The translations under genes were made by a program, and so were the position numbers. Shown piece by piece: positions 24,656-31,026 of a stretch of DNA of 31,026 nt; position 1 is the first letter of the stretch, and every line of letters begins with the position of its first letter. The notes beneath the pieces were generated by a model. That model was not told the origin of the DNA. It saw only the letters and a program-made list of their open reading frames with translations, and made no database searches. This stretch comes from F1-120-MAGs023 sp038228615. Its GTDB lineage: Bacteria; Actinomycetota; Acidimicrobiia; IMCC26256; PALSA-610. The stretch covers positions 1-31,026 of the forward strand of contig JBBRPC010000017.1 in NCBI GenBank assembly GCA_038228615.1. Reading direction: 5' to 3'.

Positions 24656-25585
24656 ATGACGACAGCTGCTCCTCGCGAGCCTGACCTCGGAGCGTTACTC
24701 GATCGCATGCCGGGCTGGCGCGGTCGGGCTCGCATCGTTCGAGCGCTCGACGGCGGCATCACCAACCGCAACTTTCTCGTCGATGTCGAAGGGGCCCGCT
24801 TTGTGTTGCGGGTTGCCGGCAGCGAAACTGAACTCCTCGAAGTCGACCGGAGCTGCGAATTTGAGGCGGCAACCCGAGCGGCCGCGCTCGGTATCGCGCC
24901 GGCGGTCATTGGCTGGATCGAACCAGAGCAGTACCTCATCACGGAGTTCGTCGATGGGATTGCGCTTTCTCCCCACGAACTCGCAACGCAAGACCGACTA
25001 CGAACGGTCGCCGCATCGCTGCGGTTGTTTCACAAATCCCCGCCATTGCGTCGCGATTTCTCAGTATTTTCAGTGCCCTTCCGTCATCTCGAAGTGGCGC
25101 TCGCGCGAGGCGCGCACGTCCCGAATCAATTTGATCGCGCGGCGTCGTGCGCTGCAAGCATCGAAGCAGTGTTCAAGCACGCATCAGAGCCACGCGTCGC
25201 GGCTCACAACGACCTGCTGAACGCGAACTTTCTCGCTGCAGGTACACGCGTATGGCTCATCGATTGGGAATACGCCGGAAACAACGACAGATATTTCGAT
25301 CTCGCCAACTTGTCGATCAACAATTCGTTCGACGGTGCCGCCGACGACACGCTGCTCACTGAGTACTTCGGAGCTGTCACAGATCGTCGCCTCGCCCGAC
25401 TCGCTTTGATGAAGATTATGAGCGACTTTCGTGAAGCCATGTGGGGTGTCGTGCAACACACAATCAGCACCTTCGATTTCGACTATCTCGCATATTCGAC
25501 CCAACATTTTGAACGCTTGCTCGAGAACGCTGCGGCACCCGAGTACGGTGCTCGTCTGCAAGCGGCCGCTACCGCTGAGAGGTAA
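24656..25585 (+). CDS. Choline/aminoglycoside-kinase-like phosphotransferase
   Basis: A 309-residue protein of the protein-kinase-like APH fold. The N-lobe has LDGGITNRNFLV (residues 32-43), the nucleotide loop typical of choline kinases, and FVLRVAGSE with the ATP Lys position replaced by Arg. The catalytic Brenner motif is AHNDLLNANFL and the metal motif IDWEYAGNNDRYFDLANLS. This last pattern is typical of choline/ethanolamine kinases. GGAGG lies 6 nt before ATG 24656. The gene ends 3 bp before a sarcosine/dimethylglycine dehydrogenase-like gene, so a role with choline-derived or related amines is reasonable but inferred. Confidence 0.88.
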   Translation: MTTAAPREPDLGALLDRMPGWRGRARIVRALDGGITNRNFLVDVEGARFVLRVAGSETELLEVDRSCEFEAATRAAALGIAPAVIGWIEPEQYLITEFVDGIALSPHELATQDRLRTVAASLRLFHKSPPLRRDFSVFSVPFRHLEVALARGAHVPNQFDRAASCAASIEAVFKHASEPRVAAHNDLLNANFLAAGTRVWLIDWEYAGNNDRYFDLANLSINNSFDGAADDTLLTEYFGAVTDRRLARLALMKIMSDFREAMWGVVQHTISTFDFDYLAYSTQHFERLLENAAAPEYGARLQAAATAER

Positions 25586-25588
25586 CCG

Positions 25589-28033
25589 ATGAGATCAAGA
25601 GCCCGCATCGTCGTGGTCGGCGCGGGAGTGGGAGGTGCTTCGATCGCGTGGCACCTTGGGGAACGCGGCGAATCAGACGTGCTCGTACTTGAACGGGCCG
25701 AGCCAACGAGTGGAAGCACGTTTCATTCTGCAGGACTTGTCGGTCAACTCCGCGGTTCACTTCCAGTGACGCGCATGATGATGCACAGTGTCGAGACCTA
25801 CCGACGCCTCCAGGCAGAGGCGGCGACAACTGGTCGTTCACCCGATTGGCGTGAGGTCGGCAGTCTGCGGATCGCCTCAACACGCGAACGCATGGAGGAA
25901 CTCACACGCCAACATGGATGGGCAAAGACATTTGGTCTGCCGATGGAGTTGTTGTCGCCGAACGAATGCGGGGAACGCTTTCCGCTGATGAGCATCGATG
26001 GAGTACTCGGAGGAATCTGGCTCCCCACCGACGGATATCTGGATCCGAGTGGCCTCACCCACGCGTTCCTGGGTGGCGCTCGCGCCGCGGGCGTGGAGGT
26101 CGCAACAGGTGTTCGAGTCACCGGCTTCGCGATCGAACGTGGACGCGTGAACGCTGTTATCACCGATCAAGGAATCGTCGAGTGTGAAACCGTCGTACTC
26201 GCATGTGGGATGTACACAACCGACGTGGCAGCGCTCGCGGGAGTGAACGTACCGATCGTGCCTATGGCACATCAGTACCTCATCACCAAATCGATCGACG
26301 GCATCACCGACGACCTTCCGCAGCTTCGCGATCCAGACAACCTCGTCTACTTCCGCCGCGAGGGCAGTGGTCTTGTGCTCGGCGGCTACGAACGCAATCC
26401 AGCACCCTGGTCGCTGCACGGTGTGCCAACAGATTTCAACAACAAGCTGCTCCCAGAAGATTGGGATCGTTTCGCGCCGATCATGACCAACGCATGCGCG
26501 CGTGTGCCAGCTGCCGAGACGGCCGACATCGTCAGCCTTGTCAACGGTCCAGAGGGTTTCACTCCGGACAATGAGTTCATCCTCGGAGAAAGCGAGGTAC
26601 ACGGACTGTTTGTGGCCGCCGGTTTTTGCGCCCACGGTATTGCGGGTGCTGGCGGAATCGGCAGAGTGATCAGCGAATGGATTCTCGACGGCGAGCCGTC
26701 GTTCGACACATGGAAGATGGATATTCGTCGCTTCGGTCGCCAGTATCGATCGCGCGACTACGCGTTGGCACGTGCGGTCGAGGTCTATTCCACCTACTAC
26801 GACATCCACTATCCCAATGAGGAGCTCGCCGCTGGCAGGCCGTTGCGACGATCGCCAGCGTACGCGCGGCTGTCCGGCCTGGATTGTGCGTTCGGCGAGA
26901 AGTCCAGTTGGGAACGTCCGAACTGGTTCGCCAGCAACGAGTCCGCAGCAATCGAAGCGTTGAGGCCCCATGGTTGGGCCGGAGAGCACTGGAGCAGCGC
27001 GATCGGCGCTGAAGCATTAGCGACCCGCGACTCCGCGGCGATATACGACGAATCCAGTTTTTCGAAACTCGAAGTGAAGGGCCCTGGCGCTCAACAGTTC
27101 TTGCAACAAGTCTGCGCAAACGACGTTGGTGGATCCATCGGAACGGTTACCTACACGCAGCTCTGCAATGAACGCGGAGGAATCGAATGTGATTTGACGG
27201 TCACACGCATCGCCGCGGAGCGTTTCCTTCTCGTGACAGGTACCGCATTCGGAAATCACGACCTCGGCTGGATAGATACCCAGCTCGAACGGCTCGCACC
27301 GACGCAGTCTGTCGCTTCGTACGACGTCACTTCAGCATGGGCCTGTTACGGACTGTGGGGACCGGCTGCGCGCGACATATTGCAATCGTTGACCACGCAA
27401 TCGCTCGCAAACGACGCGTTCCCCTATATGACAGCGCGTTACATGAACGTCGGCGCGGTGCCGGTGATCGCAATTCGGGTGACGTACGTCGGCGAGCTCG
27501 GATGGGAGTTGTACTGTCCCACCGAATACGGATTGGCGCTGTGGGACGCGCTGTGGGAAAGAGGAGCAGCGCACCGTTTAGTCGCAGGCGGTTACCGCGC
27601 GATCGATTCGCTGCGTATTGAGAAGGGGTATCGGGCCTGGGGTTCCGACATCACTCCTGCCGACAATCCATACGAGGCCGGACTCGGTTTCGCTGTCAAG
27701 CTCGACAAAGGCAGCGATTTCGTTGGGCGTGACGCGTTGCGCCGGATCAAAGATCGCGGTATACACAGGCGATTGCGGGCCGTCACTATCGATGATGAAC
27801 ACGCCATCGCACTCGGCGCCGAACCCGTGCGCATCGACGGCGAAGTCGTCGGGCGAGTCACCAGCGGTAACTATGGCTTCCGGATCGGTGCATCGATTGC
27901 GTACTGCTACGTGCCGACCGGTCTTGCTCGCTTCGGCCAACGGGTTGAGGTCGAACTATTCGGTGAATGGATCGGCGCAACCATCGTCAATGATCCAATC
28001 TGGGATCCTTCAGGAACGCGTATCCGCGTCTGA
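25589..28033 (+). CDS. FAD-dependent sarcosine/dimethylglycine dehydrogenase-like protein with GcvT domain
   Basis: An 814-residue two-part enzyme. Residues 1-370 form a DAO-type FAD domain, with the dinucleotide motif VVVGAGVGGASIAWHLGERG at 8-27. His46 in SGSTFHSAGL is where mammalian DMGDH and SDH link FAD covalently. The linker resembles FAO_M. From about residue 430 (SAAIYDESSFSKLEVKGPGA) it matches GcvT, with DSLRIEKGYRAWGSDITPAD and EAGLGFAVKLDK typical of the folate-binding domain. It ends with a GCV_T_C barrel (GRVTSGNYGFRIGASIAY). Such enzymes oxidatively demethylate N-methyl amino acids, passing the one-carbon unit to tetrahydrofolate. The exact substrate (sarcosine, dimethylglycine or another N-methyl compound) is not determined. 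It starts 3 bp after the kinase gene. Confidence 0.94.
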   Translation: MRSRARIVVVGAGVGGASIAWHLGERGESDVLVLERAEPTSGSTFHSAGLVGQLRGSLPVTRMMMHSVETYRRLQAEAATTGRSPDWREVGSLRIASTRERMEELTRQHGWAKTFGLPMELLSPNECGERFPLMSIDGVLGGIWLPTDGYLDPSGLTHAFLGGARAAGVEVATGVRVTGFAIERGRVNAVITDQGIVECETVVLACGMYTTDVAALAGVNVPIVPMAHQYLITKSIDGITDDLPQLRDPDNLVYFRREGSGLVLGGYERNPAPWSLHGVPTDFNNKLLPEDWDRFAPIMTNACARVPAAETADIVSLVNGPEGFTPDNEFILGESEVHGLFVAAGFCAHGIAGAGGIGRVISEWILDGEPSFDTWKMDIRRFGRQYRSRDYALARAVEVYSTYYDIHYPNEELAAGRPLRRSPAYARLSGLDCAFGEKSSWERPNWFASNESAAIEALRPHGWAGEHWSSAIGAEALATRDSAAIYDESSFSKLEVKGPGAQQFLQQVCANDVGGSIGTVTYTQLCNERGGIECDLTVTRIAAERFLLVTGTAFGNHDLGWIDTQLERLAPTQSVASYDVTSAWACYGLWGPAARDILQSLTTQSLANDAFPYMTARYMNVGAVPVIAIRVTYVGELGWELYCPTEYGLALWDALWERGAAHRLVAGGYRAIDSLRIEKGYRAWGSDITPADNPYEAGLGFAVKLDKGSDFVGRDALRRIKDRGIHRRLRAVTIDDEHAIALGAEPVRIDGEVVGRVTSGNYGFRIGASIAYCYVPTGLARFGQRVEVELFGEWIGATIVNDPIWDPSGTRIRV

Positions 28034-28084
28034 CCACCAAAGAAATGAGCGGTCGACCATCCGTCAGCTCCGTAGGCTTCGGCG

Positions 28085-28858
28085 ATGGATCCATTTCGTC
28101 TAGACGGCCGTTGCGCCGTCGTGACCGGTGCGTCGCGCGGGATTGGGGCTGCGATTGCGCAGGCTCTCGATCGAGCCGGCGCGCGCGTACTTCTCGTCAG
28201 CAGGTCGTACGATTCACTGCACGACGTCGCCGCTGGGTTGCAGAACAATCCAGCGGTGTTCGAGGCGGACCTCGCAACCACCGAAGCGCCTGACGCGATC
28301 GCGGCTGTCGCGTTTGAACTGTTTGGGCGCGTCGATGTACTCGTCAACAATGCTGGTGTCGGCGTGCGTATGGCTTCCACCGACCTCGACTCGGCGACGA
28401 TCGATGCGATCCATGCCGTCAACGTTCGCGGCGCGCTGCTGCTCACGACCGCGCTCTTGCCGTCGATGGTGAGTCAGGCGCACGGATCTGTCGTCAACAT
28501 CTCGTCGGTGTCCGGCGTTCGGGGCACACCACGTCGAGCGGCATACGCCGCGTCAAAGGCTGCCGTCGACGGAATGACCCGCTCGCTCGCGATGGAATAC
28601 GGCCCGCATGGAATTCGACTGAACTCTGTCGCTCCGGGTGCGATCGTGACCTCAATGTGGGAACGGAATCGCACGATTCCGGGCGTCATCGCCGAGATCG
28701 AAGCGCACACCGCGCTCCGCCGTTGGGGCACGCCAGAAGACATCGCTGACGTCGTGGTATTCCTGGCGTCAGACGCGGCGCGCTATGTCACAGGACAAAC
28801 GATCGAGGTCGATGGAGGGATGGCCTCGACCTTCGATCTGTACGGCGGCGCGGTCTAA
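28085..28858 (+). CDS. Short-chain dehydrogenase/reductase (SDR)
   Basis: A 257-residue classical SDR with an intact active site. TGASRGIG is at residues 14-21, NNAGVG in the fourth strand, SVVNISSVSG contains the catalytic Ser, YAASK the Tyr and Lys, and the end reads GQTIEVDGGM. It should use NAD(P)(H). It starts at ATG 28085, 51 bp after the dehydrogenase gene, and is probably the last gene of the 22342-28858 cluster. Compared with the SDR at 16570, all catalytic motifs are conventional. It ends 9 bp before the stop of a convergent ThuA-like gene. Confidence 0.95.
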   Translation: MDPFRLDGRCAVVTGASRGIGAAIAQALDRAGARVLLVSRSYDSLHDVAAGLQNNPAVFEADLATTEAPDAIAAVAFELFGRVDVLVNNAGVGVRMASTDLDSATIDAIHAVNVRGALLLTTALLPSMVSQAHGSVVNISSVSGVRGTPRRAAYAASKAAVDGMTRSLAMEYGPHGIRLNSVAPGAIVTSMWERNRTIPGVIAEIEAHTALRRWGTPEDIADVVVFLASDAARYVTGQTIEVDGGMASTFDLYGGAV

Positions 28859-28867
28859 CGCGTCAGG

Positions 28868-29566
28868 CTAGAAGTCGATCGGGTTCAGTAACCACGACAG
28901 CCCGCCACTGAGATGTTGGAGAAACACCGTCGACTCCCAGGCCGCGGGAAAATGCCCGAGGCTTGTCGAAAATACACGGCCTTCGCCAAACGAGAAACAC
29001 CACGAAATTGCAAACCCGGCCGGCGTCGTGTGCACACCGGGAGCGTGCAAATCGAGCTCTCCATCGCCGACACGGAGCAGCACGCGCGCATCAGAGCGAA
29101 GTTCACGGAATTGATACACCTCGTCGTGCCATTGCCAACACGAATCAAGATGTACACATGCTGGATGTTCCGGTTCGAGCACGTCCATGGCGAATTGCTG
29201 TGTCCACGGATGTCCGTTGAATCGTGCTCCCACGATCGAGCCGTACTCGGACCAGCCGTAGCAACTATCAGTCGCCGAGTGGATCGCAAGCACATGCAAC
29301 GAGCCAGCCGTGATGCGGCGATGGATCGTCGCCCGCTGAGACGGACTCCACGGCGTTTCACCGATCGTAAACAACGCCAGCACTGAAGCGGTGTCCAGTA
29401 CTTCGGCGGAAAGTTCGCGCACATCGTCACATGCCTCGATGGCCAAATCATGGAACAAGGCGATCCCAGCGAGAGCCCTACGCGCTTGGTCGAGTACCCC
29501 GTGTGCACCCGCTGGACCGTCGCCATACGGAGCGACTTGGCTCACAAACAACAGCGATCCCGACAC
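28868..29566 (-). CDS. ThuA-like (trehalose-utilisation-type) protein
   Basis: The frame is open up to 29896, but the ThuA domain begins at LLFVSQVAPYGDGPAGAHGV, so the GTG at 29566 with GGGGA just ahead is taken as the start (232 residues). Further core blocks are LALFTIGETPWSPSQR near residue 60 and IHSATDSCYGWSEY, corresponding to the ThuA SAT/G-W segment. GHPWTQQF, EVYQFRELRSDARVLL and a C-terminal GRVFSTSLGHFPAAW also fit, the last being the typical LGHxxxxW. ThuA-fold proteins resemble glutamine-amidotransferase folds and occur with sugar catabolism, but their reaction is poorly known. An alternative start at GTG 29584 cannot be excluded; an ATG at 29656 would overlap the CBS gene by 15 bp. 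Confidence 0.85.
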   Translation of the reverse strand: MSGSLLFVSQVAPYGDGPAGAHGVLDQARRALAGIALFHDLAIEACDDVRELSAEVLDTASVLALFTIGETPWSPSQRATIHRRITAGSLHVLAIHSATDSCYGWSEYGSIVGARFNGHPWTQQFAMDVLEPEHPACVHLDSCWQWHDEVYQFRELRSDARVLLRVGDGELDLHAPGVHTTPAGFAISWCFSFGEGRVFSTSLGHFPAAWESTVFLQHLSGGLSWLLNPIDF

Positions 29567-29641
29567 TCCCCAACCGTACGTCACGCAACGTGTGACTTTC
29601 GCCCCTAGCGCAACGATTCGCAAGGGCCGCAATATCGAGCC

Positions 29642-30073
29642 ATGGAAGCACCACATATTTTGGTCGGAGATCTCAACGTCGTACACGTCGTTCGAGTTGC
29701 GCCCGAGATGACGCTCCAAGAGGCGGCGCGGCTCCTGGCGACGAGTGGTGCTGGGACCCTCGTGGTCGACACCACACCGTTGAGCGAACTCACCGAACAC
29801 GATGTTGTGCGAGCCGTCGCCGTCGGAGCGCCATGCGATACCAAACTCGCCGATCTCGCGAGGCCGCTTCCCGGATTCGTCCGCCCCGACGCCCACCTCA
29901 AAGAAATTGCCTCACTCCTATTCGAATCAGGACGTCGAAGTGTCGTGATCATCGACGATCAAGGCCAGCCGGTTGGCTTGCTCAATCTGCCCAGCGTCAC
30001 CTCCGCGTTGCTCGGCGGGCCTTCCTGGCTCGGTGCACTGCGCGTCGCGCTGCGTGTCGAGCGACCGCTCTGA
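29642..30073 (+). CDS. CBS-domain pair protein
   Basis: A 143-residue protein made of one tandem CBS (Bateman) pair. The first module runs from VVRVAPEMTLQEAARLLATS to LSELTEHDVVRAVAVG. The second runs from FVRPDAHLKEIASLLFESGR to VGLLNLPSVTSALL, where a basic GRRSVVIIDDQGQPVG core is visible. Such stand-alone pairs bind adenine nucleotides and sense energy state. It begins at ATG 29642, divergent from ThuA, and its TGA shares one base with the ATG of the flavin-type gene that follows (TGATG). Similar CBS and flavin-fold proteins accompany redox and hypoxia responses in mycobacteria, but that parallel is only suggestive. Confidence 0.93.
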   Translation: MEAPHILVGDLNVVHVVRVAPEMTLQEAARLLATSGAGTLVVDTTPLSELTEHDVVRAVAVGAPCDTKLADLARPLPGFVRPDAHLKEIASLLFESGRRSVVIIDDQGQPVGLLNLPSVTSALLGGPSWLGALRVALRVERPL

Positions 30074-30492
30074 TGGCGCAAGATCCTCATATTCATGGTC
30101 TCGAGGTCTTGGAACCCGACGAATGTGTACGCCAACTCAAGAGCCACTATCTCGGGCGTCTCGCAGTCACGATCGATGATCAGCCGCTCATTTTCCCGGT
30201 CAATTACACCGTCACCATGGCCAACGACGTGATTTTTCGAACCGGTCCCGGAACCAAGCTCCACTCGGCGGTTGGTCGCCGCGTCGCGTTTGAGATCGAC
30301 GGCACTGATCTCCAATATCACACGGGCTGGAGCGTCTTACTCACCGGGATTGCTGTCGAAGAACACGACCAGCAGCGGCTCCAGGAGTTCGCAACGCTGC
30401 CGCTCGGACCGTGGGTTCCGGGACCGACGTCACACTGGATTTCTATCCGCACCGACTCGCTCAGCGGCAGGCGTATCGTTCGCTACGAATAG
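30073..30492 (+). CDS. Pyridoxamine 5'-phosphate oxidase-fold protein (Pyridox_ox_2-like)
   Basis: A 139-residue split-beta-barrel protein. Family features are YLGRLAVTIDDQPLIFPVNYTV, VIFRTGPGTKLHSAVGRRVAF and a C-terminal segment WISIRTDSLSGRRIVRYE. The TK and GRR basic residues fit a flavin- or F420-phosphate site. Members bind FMN, F420 or heme; none of these can be chosen from the sequence. The start ATG overlaps the CBS stop by one base (TGATG), so the two proteins are made together. A second member of this family lies 57 bp downstream on the other strand. Confidence 0.9.
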   Translation: MAQDPHIHGLEVLEPDECVRQLKSHYLGRLAVTIDDQPLIFPVNYTVTMANDVIFRTGPGTKLHSAVGRRVAFEIDGTDLQYHTGWSVLLTGIAVEEHDQQRLQEFATLPLGPWVPGPTSHWISIRTDSLSGRRIVRYE

Positions 30493-30528
30493 GTGCCGTA
30501 CCCATGTCGGCACGGAACAACATGTTGT
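30493..30528. terminator. Twin inverted repeats between two convergent genes
   Basis: GTGCCG (30493-30498) pairs with CGGCAC (30508-30513) around a 9-bp loop. The perfect 12-bp palindrome ACAACATGTTGT follows at 30517-30528. Lying between convergent stops at 30492 and 30549, they may end both transcripts, although no T-run is present. Confidence 0.45.
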
Positions 30529-30548
30529 GGCCAACGACGCTGGGGTTG

Positions 30549-30953
30549 CTAGCCCGCGAGGCGGCGGCCGGTAATCAGCTCCGACGCAATACGCACAAGG
30601 TGATCTCGATCTCCGAGTGCTGAGGGAACTATCGATGCATCTATTAAGTCGCTGAACTCACTTCCCTCGACGATCTCAGAGGCCCGCCCAATGACGAGCA
30701 CCGACCAGCCGGAAGCCGTGACGCGGTCGAAGTCGTCGATTTCGAAGGCCACGACCGTGCCGCGATTCGCTGCGCGGAGCTTCGCACCGTCGCGCGTCCG
30801 AAACAGGACCGACCTATCGATGTAGGCGTAATTCACCGGCAAAATGACTGGCAGCCCGCCAATTGTGACGCCGATGCGACCGAATGTCGCACTCCCAAGG
30901 AACTCTTCGCACTGTCGTTCGGTGAGTAATTCGAGACCATCGTCGATCAGCAT
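30549..30953 (-). CDS. Second pyridoxamine 5'-phosphate oxidase-fold protein (Pyridox_ox_2-like)
   Basis: A 134-residue paralogue of the protein at 30073-30492. The start ATG 30953 is supported by AGGAG 6 nt upstream; an upstream frame to 31016 lacks family character. The blocks FGRIGVTIGGLPVILPVNYA, VLFRTRDGAKLRAANRGTVV and FEIDDFDRVTASGWSVLVIG align with its neighbour, and the end LVRIASELITGRRLAG keeps the GRR. It should be another flavin- or F420-binding split-barrel protein. The two genes converge and presumably arose by duplication; sequence divergence between them is considerable. Only 73 bp upstream remain in the window, so its promoter cannot be judged. Confidence 0.9.
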   Translation of the reverse strand: MLIDDGLELLTERQCEEFLGSATFGRIGVTIGGLPVILPVNYAYIDRSVLFRTRDGAKLRAANRGTVVAFEIDDFDRVTASGWSVLVIGRASEIVEGSEFSDLIDASIVPSALGDRDHLVRIASELITGRRLAG

Positions 30954-31026
30954 CCGTACTCCTCTCTGGCGATCGCAGTTGAGCATGCTCTGAAACTGCC
31001 GCACCGAGAAGGGCAAAAAGTCACTC

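Noticed and set aside
25877..26989. 370-codon open frame on the minus strand
   Set aside because: It lies inside the dehydrogenase gene, which has complete FAD and GcvT motifs; no domain can be recognised in the reverse frame.
1..31026. CRISPR array, tRNA or rRNA genes, insertion sequences or defence system
   Set aside because: No spaced direct repeats, cloverleaf-like blocks, transposase motifs or nuclease/toxin motifs were found by reading; a covariance or repeat-finder run would be decisive.

Overview
The window looks like chromosomal DNA of a high-GC actinobacterium, most likely of the Acidimicrobiia / Ilumatobacter type. This is inferred from the gene families: an F420-type LLM oxidoreductase, an SCO6745-family protein, DinB, Pyridox_ox_2 and Abhydrolase_10 proteins, a Thr-rich lipoprotein linker, many GTG starts and apparently leaderless genes. 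No rRNA, tRNA, CRISPR array, insertion sequence or phage gene was seen. Twenty-five protein-coding genes are supported (two with low-to-moderate functional certainty), plus one broken gene; genes are packed tightly, with several 1-4 bp start/stop overlaps.

Layout. (1) 1-3466, minus strand: an ammonium transporter (amt) followed by a CPA2-type cation/proton antiporter whose soluble C-terminal tail resembles the GlnD (PII uridylyltransferase) HD region; the antiporter runs off the left edge. A long hairpin lies between the two and a near-perfect 25-bp inverted repeat lies in front of amt. (2) 3467-4288: a tiny two-helix membrane protein and a decayed stretch holding a tyrosine-phosphatase fragment. 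(3) 4289-8340, minus strand: an alpha/beta hydrolase, a second hydrolase that appears to have lost its catalytic residues and begins with five 12-bp tandem repeats, and a short UvrA paralogue. (4) 8613-12101: a secreted Abhydrolase_10 lipoprotein, an HSL-type esterase and an SDR. (5) 12144-16421, minus strand: a compact sulfatase / SRPBCC / sulfatase operon. Diverging from it at 16570-19306 is a four-gene unit (SDR with altered active site, DinB, SCO6745-family, NTF2-like), driven by a good sigma70-type promoter. (6) 19308-21444, minus strand: a VOC protein and an acyl-CoA synthetase, with a sulfotransferase diverging from them. (7) 22342-28858, plus strand: LLM oxidoreductase, DUF2961/GH172 protein, choline-kinase-like phosphotransferase, sarcosine/dimethylglycine dehydrogenase and SDR, probably one catabolic cluster. 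(8) 28868-31026: a ThuA-like protein, a CBS-pair protein and two Pyridox_ox_2 flavin-type proteins.

Taken together, block 1 is nitrogen/cation transport. Blocks 4-7 look like scavenging of organic compounds (sulfate esters, carboxyl esters, glycans, methylated amines, acyl-CoA intermediates). The most unusual observations are the antiporter with a GlnD-like tail beside amt, the inactive-looking hydrolase with a repeat-built N-terminus, the sulfatase/SRPBCC/sulfatase operon facing the altered-SDR operon, and an 11-bp palindrome (TGAACNGTTCA) shared by two distant intergenic regions. Functions rest on motif recognition by eye; no database search was possible.
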